64,000 nucleotides of DNA from Candidatus Tumulicola sp. (lineage in GTDB: Bacteria; Vulcanimicrobiota; Vulcanimicrobiia; Eremiobacterales; Eremiobacteraceae): NCBI GenBank assembly GCA_035601835.1, contig DATNNM010000011.1, positions 62,001 to 126,000 of the forward strand, written 5' to 3'. Positions 55,414 to 63,885 of the stretch are shown here, in pieces. How positions within the stretch are numbered: position 1 is the first letter of the stretch; each line of letters begins with the position of its first letter. The notes below the pieces were generated by a model. The model made no database searches. It was not told where the DNA came from and was given only the letters and a program-made list of their open reading frames with translations. Made by a program: the position numbers and the translations under genes.

Positions 55414-56715
55414 GTGATATGGTGGCTCAAGGGTCCCCGGCGGCCCAGGCGAAACGAACGATGTCAAGGAGCCTCGCGCAACATCGTAACTGATAATCCC
55501 ATCTCGCTAGCGCTCGCCGCGCTGAGTGCGGCGTTGGCCGTTGCGGTCATCGTTCTTCTCAGTCTGCGCTCGAGAGCGCTTGGTCTGCGCGCCGAGCGCG
55601 CCGAGCGGCGCTTTGCCGAATTGGAGAACATCGCTCCTGCGTTGACCAACGCCGCGATGGAGTCTACCGCAGCGACGTGCTCCAGAATTCTCGACCGCGT
55701 CGCCGTGCTCGTGCCCGCTCAGACGCTCCTGTGCTTTTACGTGGACGGCGGCCATTTGATGCTGGGCGCCAAACGCGGCCCGGCCTATATCGAATTCTTG
55801 CGCGAAGGCGAGCCCTACGACGGCGATACGATCGTCGACTGGGTGAAGCGCGAGGCGCGCACGGCCATCACGGGACCTGGCCCGTACGCGACGGTCGGCC
55901 CGATCGACGCGATCGATCTCGGTGCATCACCGACGGGCGCGAAACTCGAGATCGGTCCCATCGCCGGCAGCCGCGACACGCTGTGGGCCGCGGCAGTTCC
56001 GATGCTGCGTCCGCAAGCGCAAGGCCGGCGCGCCGAAGTCGTCGGTGTGCTGTACGCCGACCGCCCGCGCAAGAGCCCGTTCACGACGGACGATATGCTC
56101 ACGCTCTCGACGATCGCGCAGCTGGCCGGTGACGCGCTGCAACGCGCGCGCTTTACGGATCAAGTCCGCCGGACCTCCGACATCGACGGGCTCACGGGGC
56201 TGCTCACGCCGGTGAGTTTCCGGAGGCGTTTGCGCGATGAGGTCGAGACACGGCGTCGCCGCTCGGGCAGATCGTCCGTGGCGCTGTACTTCATCGACAC
56301 GGATCTCTTCAAACAGTGGAATGATCGCTTCGGCCACGCAGCGGGCGATGCGCTGCTGAAGCGGCTTGCCGCGACTTTCAAAGAGCTGGCCGCCCGCACC
56401 GAGGGCTTTGCGGGCCGCAACGGCGGCGACGAGTTCTGCATCGCCGTTCTCGATGGCCGCAAAGAAGACGCGATCAGGCTCGGACAGGACCTGTGCCGGC
56501 GCATCGCATCGGCCGATTTCACGTCGCGCGACGGATCGCCGCACGTGACGATCAGCATCGGCCTTGCGCAGTATCCCGAAGACGTCGATCCCGATGAGCG
56601 GCAGCCCGCGGATCGGCTGTTGGAGACCGCCGACGCGCAGATGTATGAAGCCAAACACGCCGGCCGCAATACGCTGTCGTTCGTGCGCGCCAGACCGATC
56701 GCCGCGCGCGAATAA
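55414..56715 (+). CDS. GGDEF-domain protein (probable diguanylate cyclase) with GAF-like domain
   Basis: About 433 residues. One transmembrane helix (LALAALSAALAVAVIVLLSL), a GAF-like sensor (about 70-240) and a GGDEF domain (about 250-425). The active site GRNGGDEF is intact, so c-di-GMP synthesis is expected. The usual inhibitory RxxD site reads RTEG, so product inhibition at that site is unlikely. The start is unclear: GTG 55414 opens the frame, but the best Shine-Dalgarno (AAGGAG at 55466) has only non-standard codons after it (ATC 55483). Confidence 0.9.
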   Translation: MIWWLKGPRRPRRNERCQGASRNIVTDNPISLALAALSAALAVAVIVLLSLRSRALGLRAERAERRFAELENIAPALTNAAMESTAATCSRILDRVAVLVPAQTLLCFYVDGGHLMLGAKRGPAYIEFLREGEPYDGDTIVDWVKREARTAITGPGPYATVGPIDAIDLGASPTGAKLEIGPIAGSRDTLWAAAVPMLRPQAQGRRAEVVGVLYADRPRKSPFTTDDMLTLSTIAQLAGDALQRARFTDQVRRTSDIDGLTGLLTPVSFRRRLRDEVETRRRRSGRSSVALYFIDTDLFKQWNDRFGHAAGDALLKRLAATFKELAARTEGFAGRNGGDEFCIAVLDGRKEDAIRLGQDLCRRIASADFTSRDGSPHVTISIGLAQYPEDVDPDERQPADRLLETADAQMYEAKHAGRNTLSFVRARPIAARE

Positions 56716-56717
56716 AT

Positions 56718-56757
56718 TGAGGCACTTCGAGTCTCTATGTTGCCTCGAAATGCCTCA
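56718..56757. terminator. Hairpin between convergent genes
   Basis: TGAGGCA-C-TTCGAG pairs with CTCGAA-A-TGCCTCA around a 12-base loop. It lies between the GGDEF stop and the small minus-strand gene. No long T run exists on either strand, so termination is only possible. Confidence 0.4.
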
Positions 56758-56763
56758 TGCGCG

Positions 56764-56994
56764 TTAGACGCACCGCTGTGACGCTCCGTCTTGCGTTCCG
56801 GCATTGTCGCCTCCGACCGCCTCGCCCCAATTGACGAGGAACCTGCCGGCGGCCACGAGCCAGCGCGCGTAGCGGCGGCGGGCAGCGTTGTAGCGCCGCT
56901 CATCGGCGGACGCGCCAAGCCGCAGTCTCGCGACATCATCGCGTACTTCGCCTTGACGCTGGCGAACCGCGTCCAACGAAACCCAGTCGTTCAT
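56764..56994 (-). CDS. Small protein of unknown function (76 residues)
   Basis: Begins MNDWVSLDAVRQRQ and contains a helical, Arg-rich middle (ERRYNAARRRYARWL) and a Gly/Asp-rich tail. No membrane helix and no known family. A very good Shine-Dalgarno (GGGAGGTGAG, from 57011 down) precedes ATG 56994 by eight bases. It is the only minus-strand gene here and follows the candidate RNA unit at 57074-57302, so it may be that unit's downstream gene. Confidence 0.6.
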   Translation of the reverse strand: MNDWVSLDAVRQRQGEVRDDVARLRLGASADERRYNAARRRYARWLVAAGRFLVNWGEAVGGDNAGTQDGASQRCV

Positions 56995-57015
56995 TGCTCT
57001 CACCTCCCTAACGAT

Positions 57016-57064
57016 CCGGGGCTAAGGCCCCGGCACTACATCTAAAAGCGGCCCCGGCACTACA
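57016..57064 (+). repeat. Dispersed palindromic element copy 6 (variant) and a partial copy
   Basis: 57016-57040 matches the element except A to G in the loop (CTAAGG). A 3' fragment GCCCCGGCACTACA follows at 57051-57064. Confidence 0.85.
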
Positions 57065-57073
57065 TTGGGCCGC

Positions 57074-57302
57074 AAAAAAACGAGACCCCCGCATCGCGGA
57101 GGCCTCGAACACTTTAGACCTGGTAGGCTTTTCCAAGCCTACCTCGTCTGCGATCGCTCAACCCCTCCGCGCATAACGGCAACTCGCGCGATCCCCAACG
57201 GGAGATCGCCAAGATTCAAAGCCGTCAGAAAATTCTTGCTCAAAAAAATCCGTCTCCTGAAACGTGACGTCCCGCTTCGCCTGAGGGCTCGATGCGGTAC
57301 AG
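57074..57302 (-). ncRNA. Candidate structured RNA, unknown class (about 229 nt)
   Basis: Minus strand. Promoter -35 TTGACA (57333-57338) and -10 TAGCAT (57309-57314), spacer 18 bp, give a predicted start near 57302. The transcript contains GCGATC-CCC / GGG-GATCGC hairpin and GGTAGGCTT-(GGAA)-AAGCCTACC (57122-57143). It ends at a strong terminator: 57081-57107 folds as a 12-bp stem followed by seven T. CCGCATC and GAGCCCTC near the 5' end (57283-57297) are complementary to CGATGCGG and GAGGCCTC of the terminator (57089-57106), so the 5' end can close on the 3' end or open the terminator. No ORF is credible. The class is not recognised; SRP, RNase P, tmRNA and 6S motifs were not seen. Confidence 0.45.
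57081..57107 (-). terminator. Strong minus-strand terminator without an upstream gene
   Basis: On the minus strand CGAGGCCTCCGC-GAT-GCGGGGGTCTCG forms 12 pairs with two wobbles, followed by a run of seven T (57074-57080). It cannot serve the plus-strand genes. Confidence 0.8.
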
Positions 57303-57308
57303 AACCCC

Positions 57309-57338
57309 ATGCTACCATGCCAAACGAATCGCTGTCAA
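57309..57338 (-). promoter_or_regulatory. Promoter of the candidate structured RNA
   Basis: Perfect -35 TTGACA with a -10 matching TATAAT at four of six positions (TAGCAT), spacer 18 bp, on the minus strand. It faces away from the sortilin-like gene. Confidence 0.5.
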
Positions 57339-57400
57339 CAAAAGCGGCGCAAACCAAGCCCCGCGAAGGGCGGGCTCCGCCCCGCGCGAAGATGCGCGGC

Positions 57401-60400
57401 ATGAAGCATTTGTGTTATGTGCCGGCGAGCTTCGTGGTGCTCGCAGTCATGTTTGTGTCGAGCGCTGGACGTTGCGCCGAGCCTTACTCGCACCTCGAGT
57501 GGCGTCAGATCGGGCCCGCGATTTCCGGCGGGCGAGTCTCTGCGACCGCCGGAACGGACGCCGATCCTTTCCTCTATTACGTGGGAGCGGCGGATGGCGG
57601 CGTCTTCAAGACGATCGACGCGGGCGGAACGTGGCAGGCCGTATTCGAGAAGCAGCCGGTCGCCGCCATCGGGGCGATCGCGATCGCCCCTTCCAACAAG
57701 GACGTCGTCTGGGTCGGCACGGGCGAAGCGAATCCTCGCCAAAACGTCTCGTACGGCGACGGCGTGTGGCTGTCGTCAAACGGGGGCAAGACATGGCAGC
57801 ACCGTGGTCTTGACGACACGATGCAGATCTCCAAGATCCTCGTCGATCCGCGCGATTCCAACACGGCGCTGGTCGGCGCCCTCGGCGATCCCTATAAGGA
57901 CAGTGAAGCTCGCGGCGTCTATCGCACGAGCGACAGCGGCAAGACGTGGGAGAAAACGCTGTATGTCGGCCCTTCCACCGGCGTATCCGATATGGCCTGG
58001 GATCCGGCCCATCCCGGCGTCGTGTTCGCCGGCATGTGGCAGTATCGCCGGGTACCGTGGAATCTGACGAGCGGCGGTCCGGACGACGGCCTGTATCGTT
58101 CGAGCGACGGCGGCAAGACCTGGCGCAAGATCGAAGGGCACGGTCTGCCTTCAGGCTTGATGGGCCGCATCGGCGTGGCCGTCGCCCCGGGCAAACCGCA
58201 ACGCGTCTTCGCGGTCATCCAGTCAAAGCAAGGCGTGCTATGGCGTTCCGACGACGGCGGCGAGTCGTGGTCGCTCGTATCGTCGAACAGTCTTGTCAAT
58301 CAGCGCGCGTTCTATTTCAGTCACGTCGCCGTCGACCCGACCAATCAGAACCGGGTGCTGGCGTTGTCAGAGGACCTTGCCGAGAGCACCAATGGCGGCC
58401 GCACCTTCAAGAAGATCGCCAGGTCTGTGCATGTGGACTATCATGCCATCTGGTGGTCTCACGACGGCAAGCACCTCATCGTCGGCAATGACGGCGGCGT
58501 GGTGCTCTCGCACGACGGCGGCAAGACCTGGATCTGGCCGGGCAACATCGATATCGGCCAGTTCTATCACGTCGGCTACGACTTGCAAGTGCCGTATCGC
58601 GTGTGCGCCGGCCTTCAGGACAACGCGTCGTTTTGCGCTCCAAACGACAGCCGCAACGCGGCCGGCATCCTCGCGCGCGACTGGTTCGAGATCAACTACG
58701 GCGACGGCATGTTCGTGTGGCCCGACCCGCTCGATCCGAACCTGCTTTGGAACAACACGGAAAATGGCACATACGGCATCTTCGACGTTCGCTCGCAGCA
58801 GAATTATGATGTTTCGCCATATCCTCGCGACTTCAACGGCATGGCGGTCGACAAGTTCAAGTATCGCTGGAACTGGGACTCGCCGATCGCGTTTTCGCCC
58901 CAGAATCCGCGCGTGGCCTACGTCGGCGCGAATGTGGTCTTCCGCAGCGACGATCGCGGGCGCCACTGGACGCGCATCAGTCCCGACCTCACGCGCGACA
59001 TCAAGGAACATCAGCTCGCGTCCGGCGGACCGATCACACTCGACGTTTCGGGCGCCGAGATCTCCGACACCATCCTCGATATCGCTCCTTCCCCTGTGCA
59101 GGCGGGCGTGATCTGGGTGGGCACTGACGACGGTCTCGTTCAATTGACCACCGATGGCGGCTCGCAGTGGAAGAACGTGAGCATGCCCGGCCTCCCCGAA
59201 TTCGGGCAAGTGGAGACGATCGAAGCTTCACCGCACAGCGCAGGCACCGCCTTTGTGGCGCTCAACCGTCATTTCATGGGCGACCGCGCGCCGTATCTGT
59301 TCGAGACCGATGATTTCGGCGTGTCATGGCGTTCGATCGCCGCGAATCTGCCCGCGGACCAATACGTGCGCGCGGTGCGTCAAGATCCGCGCAATCCGGA
59401 TGTCCTCTACGCCGGACTGGAGCAGGGTATATGGATATCTTTCGATCGCGGGCGTTCGTGGTCGAGTCTTCAGAACAACCTGCCGACGACGTCGATACGC
59501 GATTTGCGGGTGCAGCCGCGCGCAAACGACTTGATCCTCGCGACCCACGGCCGCTCGCTGTGGATCTTCGACGACCTCACACCGCTGCAGCAGTTGCGCA
59601 CCGCGCAGGCCGCCGGAACGTTTCTCTTCCAACCGCGCACGACGTACTGGCACTGGCAATGGTCGCCGGAGGAGACCAACGACAACAAGGCTCCCGATAA
59701 CCAGTTCGCGGGCAGCAATCCCGATGTCGGCGTGATGCTCACGTATTACCTCGCCAAACCCGCAAAACAAAGGCCGGAGTTGGATGTCGTCGGACCTGCC
59801 GGCCGGCTCGTGCGGCGGCTCGCCGGCACGCACGACGTCGATGATAAACCAAAACCTTACCTCACCAATCACGCGGGGCTCAACCGGCTTACGTGGGATC
59901 TCTTGGAGAACGCACCCGTGAAATGGATGGGCGCCGCTAAGACGTACCGCGGTCCCGACGGCGGCGCAGAGGCGGTGCCGGGCACGTACACGCTGCAGCT
60001 GAAGGCGGATGGGCGCAACTACAGCCGCACGGTAGAAGTCAAGCCCGATCCGCGAGCGCCGTGGACGGCTGCCGACTACCAGGCGCGCCACGACTTCCTT
60101 ACGACGCTTTTCAGCCAGTATTCGCGTCTCAACGTCGCGCTGAACTCGCTGGACGCGATCCGCAGGCAGGCGAGGGAGCGCTCGAAGTCAGCCGGCGCGG
60201 GGTCGCCGGGCGTGGCGGCGCAAAGCGACGCTCTGATCAAACGTGCGGACGGGATCCAAGCGCTGATCACATCGAATCCGCAAAACGACGAAGACAGCAT
60301 CCTCTATGCGGACAAGGTGCGCGAACGCATCAAGGGGCTGATCGATCAGTTAGGCGAGTCGCTGGGGCCGCCGACGGCGGCGCAGCGTGAGCAGTACGAC

Positions 60401-60517
60401 GAGGTCCAGCCGGAGATGACAGCCGCGCTGAGCGCCTACAATAATTTCGTGGCGCAAGACCTGGCGGCGTACAACCGAGGGCTCGCAGACGTGAAGCTCA
60501 CCCCGATCAAACCTTGA
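57401..60517 (+). CDS. Exported sortilin/VPS10-like beta-propeller protein (BNR repeats)
   Basis: About 1038 residues. Signal peptide (LCYVPASFVVLAVMFVSSAGRCA), then many BNR/Asp-box repeats of S/T-x-D-x-G-x-T-W type (TIDAGGTWQAV, SNGGKTWQH, TSDSGKTWEK, SSDGGKTWRK, SDDGGESWSL, SFDRGRSWSSL), which form propeller blades as in the sortilin N-terminal family. A beta domain near 780-930 and a helical C-terminus (about 940-1038) follow. Many such proteins are annotated 'glycosyl hydrolase', but no hydrolase site is evident. ATG 57401 starts the signal; upstream in-frame ATGs (57317, 57392) are alternatives. Confidence 0.88.
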   Translation: MKHLCYVPASFVVLAVMFVSSAGRCAEPYSHLEWRQIGPAISGGRVSATAGTDADPFLYYVGAADGGVFKTIDAGGTWQAVFEKQPVAAIGAIAIAPSNKDVVWVGTGEANPRQNVSYGDGVWLSSNGGKTWQHRGLDDTMQISKILVDPRDSNTALVGALGDPYKDSEARGVYRTSDSGKTWEKTLYVGPSTGVSDMAWDPAHPGVVFAGMWQYRRVPWNLTSGGPDDGLYRSSDGGKTWRKIEGHGLPSGLMGRIGVAVAPGKPQRVFAVIQSKQGVLWRSDDGGESWSLVSSNSLVNQRAFYFSHVAVDPTNQNRVLALSEDLAESTNGGRTFKKIARSVHVDYHAIWWSHDGKHLIVGNDGGVVLSHDGGKTWIWPGNIDIGQFYHVGYDLQVPYRVCAGLQDNASFCAPNDSRNAAGILARDWFEINYGDGMFVWPDPLDPNLLWNNTENGTYGIFDVRSQQNYDVSPYPRDFNGMAVDKFKYRWNWDSPIAFSPQNPRVAYVGANVVFRSDDRGRHWTRISPDLTRDIKEHQLASGGPITLDVSGAEISDTILDIAPSPVQAGVIWVGTDDGLVQLTTDGGSQWKNVSMPGLPEFGQVETIEASPHSAGTAFVALNRHFMGDRAPYLFETDDFGVSWRSIAANLPADQYVRAVRQDPRNPDVLYAGLEQGIWISFDRGRSWSSLQNNLPTTSIRDLRVQPRANDLILATHGRSLWIFDDLTPLQQLRTAQAAGTFLFQPRTTYWHWQWSPEETNDNKAPDNQFAGSNPDVGVMLTYYLAKPAKQRPELDVVGPAGRLVRRLAGTHDVDDKPKPYLTNHAGLNRLTWDLLENAPVKWMGAAKTYRGPDGGAEAVPGTYTLQLKADGRNYSRTVEVKPDPRAPWTAADYQARHDFLTTLFSQYSRLNVALNSLDAIRRQARERSKSAGAGSPGVAAQSDALIKRADGIQALITSNPQNDEDSILYADKVRERIKGLIDQLGESLGPPTAAQREQYDEVQPEMTAALSAYNNFVAQDLAAYNRGLADVKLTPIKP

Positions 60518-60526
60518 GATAGCGCC

Positions 60527-61702
60527 GTGATCGAGCTATCGCCGGGCGTCGAACATCTCGTCAATGCCATCTACCCACCGGCGCGCCAGGCGATCGCCGC
60601 CGAGCTCGCCGCCACGGGTCGAAGATTGTTCTTCATTGAGAATGGCGTCGAGTTGCTCATATTGTGGGCGATCTACGCGAGCGGCGTGGCGCTGAGCATC
60701 AGGACCAAGCTTGAGAACGCACTGCGCCGCCCGTTGCTCGTGGACGTGTGCGTTCCCGCGCTGCTCATCCTTGCGGTAACGCTCGTCACGCTGCCGCTCA
60801 GTTACTACGGTGGTTTCATCGTGCTCCACCGGTACGGACTGAGCGTCGAATCCAACGCGCAGTGGTTCCGCGACTGGGCGGTAGAACTCGGACTGGCGGT
60901 GCTCATCGGTTCGGCCGTGAGCGCCGGCTTCTTACAGATCGCCCGCCGTTTCGAACGGACGTGGCCGATCGTCGCCGCGCTGCTCGCCGCGCCGGTCATC
61001 CTCTTCGGGACCGCAATTTTTCCTGTTTTCATCGCACCGCTGTTCAACCGCTACGAGGCGCTGCCGGAGAGCCCACTCACGCGCTCCATTCTCCGTCTGG
61101 CAAATTCGCACGGCATCAACGCCCAAGCCGTGTATGTGTACGATGCCAGCCGGCAGACGACCACGAGCAACGCGTTCGTGAGCGGCTTGGGGCCGAGCAC
61201 CCGCATCGCCATCGCAGACAATCTCCTGAAGAAGATGAAGCCCGACGAGGTGCTGTACGTGGTGGCGCATGAGATGGGCCACTACATTCTGCGCCACCTC
61301 TGGCTCGGCTCGTGGTACGGCTGGCTGGGCACGCTTGGCCTCATCGCCGTCATCTCTGTCGTTGGGGGAGCGCTCGTCCGGCGCGACCGGCGTTTGCGCG
61401 GTCTGGGCGATCCTGCTGCGCTGCCTCTGATCGCCCTGCTCGCCGTGGGCGTCAACCTCGTCGAGCAGCCCGCTCTCAACGCAGGCTCGCGGGCCATCGA
61501 GCACGCGGCCGATGCGTTCGCCGCCGCCAACACGCAGCTCGGCGATGCCGGGGTGCGCGCATTCGCGCGACTGGGCAGCGACAGCTTGCTCAGCCTTCAC
61601 CCACAGCCGCTCGTGGTGTGGTATTTCTACACGCACCCGCCGCTCGACGAGCGCATCGATTTCGCGGCGCACCAAGCAGGCATAGACCGCGACCGGAAGT
61701 AA
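60527..61702 (+). CDS. M48-family membrane metallopeptidase (Ste24/CAAX-protease-like)
   Basis: 391 residues, about five or six transmembrane helices. The N-terminal part is of the CAAX-prenyl-protease-1 type; the zinc site is HEMGHY (VVAHEMGHYILRHL, near residue 245) with the third ligand Glu in IEHAADAFAA near 325. Presumably degrades membrane or exported proteins. GTG start 10 bp after the sortilin-like gene. In the same direction and probably the same transcript. Confidence 0.9.
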   Translation: MIELSPGVEHLVNAIYPPARQAIAAELAATGRRLFFIENGVELLILWAIYASGVALSIRTKLENALRRPLLVDVCVPALLILAVTLVTLPLSYYGGFIVLHRYGLSVESNAQWFRDWAVELGLAVLIGSAVSAGFLQIARRFERTWPIVAALLAAPVILFGTAIFPVFIAPLFNRYEALPESPLTRSILRLANSHGINAQAVYVYDASRQTTTSNAFVSGLGPSTRIAIADNLLKKMKPDEVLYVVAHEMGHYILRHLWLGSWYGWLGTLGLIAVISVVGGALVRRDRRLRGLGDPAALPLIALLAVGVNLVEQPALNAGSRAIEHAADAFAAANTQLGDAGVRAFARLGSDSLLSLHPQPLVVWYFYTHPPLDERIDFAAHQAGIDRDRK

Positions 61703-61760
61703 GGAAAGCCCCCCGCCGGCTTCGCCCGTGCGGACCTTTCCCATTGGAGGACCCGCTATC

Positions 61761-63011
61761 GTGCTTACTCGCGCTCACCGCCGCATCTTCGCATTCACCG
61801 CTTCGGTCGCGTTCGCCATCGCGCTCATCGCAGCCGGCGCCGCGTTCGCACCGCAATCGGCCTCTGCAGACGCGCCGGTCATCGTCTTCGGCGCCCCGTT
61901 GTCCATCACGGGCCGCGACGCCCGCGAAGGCGCGCTGACCAAAGAAGGCTATGATTTCTGGAAGGACTACGTCAATTCACAGGGCGGCATCAAGGTCGGG
62001 AGCACGCTGTACAAAGTCGACATCAAGTACTATGACGACGGCAGCGACGCCGCGACGTCAGCCAAGCTCGTCGAGCGGCTGATCACCCAAGACAACGTGA
62101 AATTCATCCTCGCTCCATACGGCTCGGCAGGGACGTTCGCCGCAAGCGTCGTCACGGAGAAGTACGGCGTGCCGATGGTCGATCCAAACGGCGCCGCGGA
62201 AAAGATCTTCAGCCGCGGATTCAAGTACACGTTCGCGGTGCTGAGCCCTGCGAGGAAGTACCTGCAGGGCATCCTGGAGATGGCGCTCACCCTGAAACCG
62301 AGACCCAACACGGTGGCCGTGCTCGCGGCAAACGACCAGTTCTCGCTTGAAGTGGCGGTCGGCATCCGCGACTTCGCCAAGGCTAACGGCATGAATGAAG
62401 TCTTCTATTCAGACTATCCGCCCGACACCAAAGACGTCTCAACGTTGATCACGCAGGTGAAAGCCAAGAATCCTGACATCATCCTGGGTTCTGGGCACTT
62501 GCAGGACTCGCTGCTCATCATGCGCGCGGCCAAGGAACAAAACGTCAATCCGAAGGTCATCGGGTTTTCGGTCGGGCCGTCGACGCCTGACTTCATAACG
62601 AGTCTCGGCAAGGACGCAGACGGCGTGGTGGGCGGCGCGCAGTGGACGACCGTTCTGAAGAGCATCGACCCGCTGTTCGGCAACGCGGGGCGATACACGC
62701 GCGCATTCCAGGCGCGCTACCATCATATCCCCGATTACCACAACGCCGAATCGACGGCGGCCTGCGAGGCCTTCCAGTTCGCGCTCAGAGCAGCGGGCGA
62801 CGTCGATCCCAAAAAAGTGCGCGACGCGCTGGCCGCGCTCGACGTCCAGACCTTCTACGGTCAGATCAAGTTCGACAGCCGCGGCGTGAACGTGTACAAG
62901 CCCATGTACGTGGAACAGATCCAGAACGGCCAGCACGTCACCGTCTGGACGCCGGACGTCGCCAACGCGAAACCGGTGTACCCGCTCCCGACCTGGGCGC
63001 AGCGCCGGTAG
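61761..63011 (+). CDS. Branched-chain amino-acid ABC transporter substrate-binding protein (LivJ/K-like)
   Basis: 416 residues. Signal peptide (residues 1-35, FAFTASVAFAIALIAAGAAF), then the periplasmic-binding type-I fold: VIVFGAPLSITGRDAREGALTKEG at the start of the mature protein, FILAPYGSAGTFAASVVTEKYGVPMVDPNGA near 115, and C-terminal VYKPMYVEQIQNGQHV. GGAGG ten bases before GTG 61761 supports this start. Precedes permease genes, so substrate is an amino acid or similar solute. Confidence 0.93.
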   Translation: MLTRAHRRIFAFTASVAFAIALIAAGAAFAPQSASADAPVIVFGAPLSITGRDAREGALTKEGYDFWKDYVNSQGGIKVGSTLYKVDIKYYDDGSDAATSAKLVERLITQDNVKFILAPYGSAGTFAASVVTEKYGVPMVDPNGAAEKIFSRGFKYTFAVLSPARKYLQGILEMALTLKPRPNTVAVLAANDQFSLEVAVGIRDFAKANGMNEVFYSDYPPDTKDVSTLITQVKAKNPDIILGSGHLQDSLLIMRAAKEQNVNPKVIGFSVGPSTPDFITSLGKDADGVVGGAQWTTVLKSIDPLFGNAGRYTRAFQARYHHIPDYHNAESTAACEAFQFALRAAGDVDPKKVRDALAALDVQTFYGQIKFDSRGVNVYKPMYVEQIQNGQHVTVWTPDVANAKPVYPLPTWAQRR

Positions 63012-63018
63012 ACCCTCT

Positions 63019-63885
63019 ACGCTCCAGCTTCAGGTCCTCGTCAACGGGCTGCTGATCGGCGGCATTTATGCCGCCGCAGCGCTCGGTTTTTCGCTGGTCT
63101 GGGGCGTCACCAACATCATCAACATCGCGCACGGCGCGTTCATCATGCTCGGCGCCTACGTGACGTACTGGCTCTTCGTCGGGCCCCTGCATCTGGATCC
63201 GTTCCTGTCGATTCCGCTCGCGATGGGAGTCGTGTTCGTGATCGCCTACGTCTTGCAGCGCTACGTCGTCAATCTGGTTATCCGCGCACCGATCCTTGCG
63301 ACGTTTCTGCTCACCTTCGGCCTGGCGATCCTCATCACGAATCTCGCGCTGCTCTTCTGGTCATCCGACATCCGCTCCGTGACTACGGCGTATTCCGGAG
63401 GGAACTTCGAAGTCGCCGGGCTCGTGGTCCCATGGGTGAAGCTGATCACGCTTGGGCTCGCGGCGCTCCTGACGCTGGGCCTCAGCTTGTTCATGGCCAA
63501 GAGCAAGATCGGGCGCGCGATCCGGGCGACGAGCATGGACATCGACGCGGCGCGTCTGAGCGGTGTCAACGTCGCTCGCATCTACGCGCTGACGTTCGCC
63601 ATCGGCGGAGCGCTCGCGGCGGCTGCCGGATCGCTTGCCAGCGTCTCATACGCGATCACACCGACGATGGGCGACTCCTTTCTCGTGCGCTCCTTTGTCG
63701 TCAGCGTGCTGGGCGGGCTCGGTAACGTCACGGGGGCTCTTGTGGGCGGAATCGTCTACGGGATCATCGAGTCGTTCGGCGCGCTGGTGTTCGGTGAAGG
63801 CTACAAGGACGTGGTCGCACTCGTCGTCTTGCTGCTCGTGATCTTGTTCCGTCCGTACGGACTCATCGGCAGGGCGACGGTATGA
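63019..63885 (+). CDS. livH: Branched-chain amino-acid ABC permease (LivH-like), non-canonical start
   Basis: About 288 residues, eight or so helices. The conserved first helix LQLQVLVNGLLIGGIYAAAA and the EAA-type loop IGRAIRATSMDIDAARLSGV are plainly LivH. The first ATG (63145, MLGAYVTYW) would remove the first helix, yet no ATG, GTG or TTG lies in frame between the LivJ coding region and this conserved part. ACG 63019 or CTC 63022 are the nearest possible starts, right after the LivJ stop and a small GTAGA-CCC-TCTAC hairpin. Either a rare start, a frameshift or a sequencing error explains this. Confidence 0.88.
   Translation, partial: TLQLQVLVNGLLIGGIYAAAALGFSLVWGVTNIINIAHGAFIMLGAYVTYWLFVGPLHLDPFLSIPLAMGVVFVIAYVLQRYVVNLVIRAPILATFLLTFGLAILITNLALLFWSSDIRSVTTAYSGGNFEVAGLVVPWVKLITLGLAALLTLGLSLFMAKSKIGRAIRATSMDIDAARLSGVNVARIYALTFAIGGALAAAAGSLASVSYAITPTMGDSFLVRSFVVSVLGGLGNVTGALVGGIVYGIIESFGALVFGEGYKDVVALVVLLLVILFRPYGLIGRATV

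Noticed and set aside
57139-57402. 87-residue minus-strand ORF upstream of the sortilin-like gene
   Set aside because: No ribosome site, Arg/Ser-rich random-looking translation, and it starts upstream of the minus-strand promoter of the candidate RNA.
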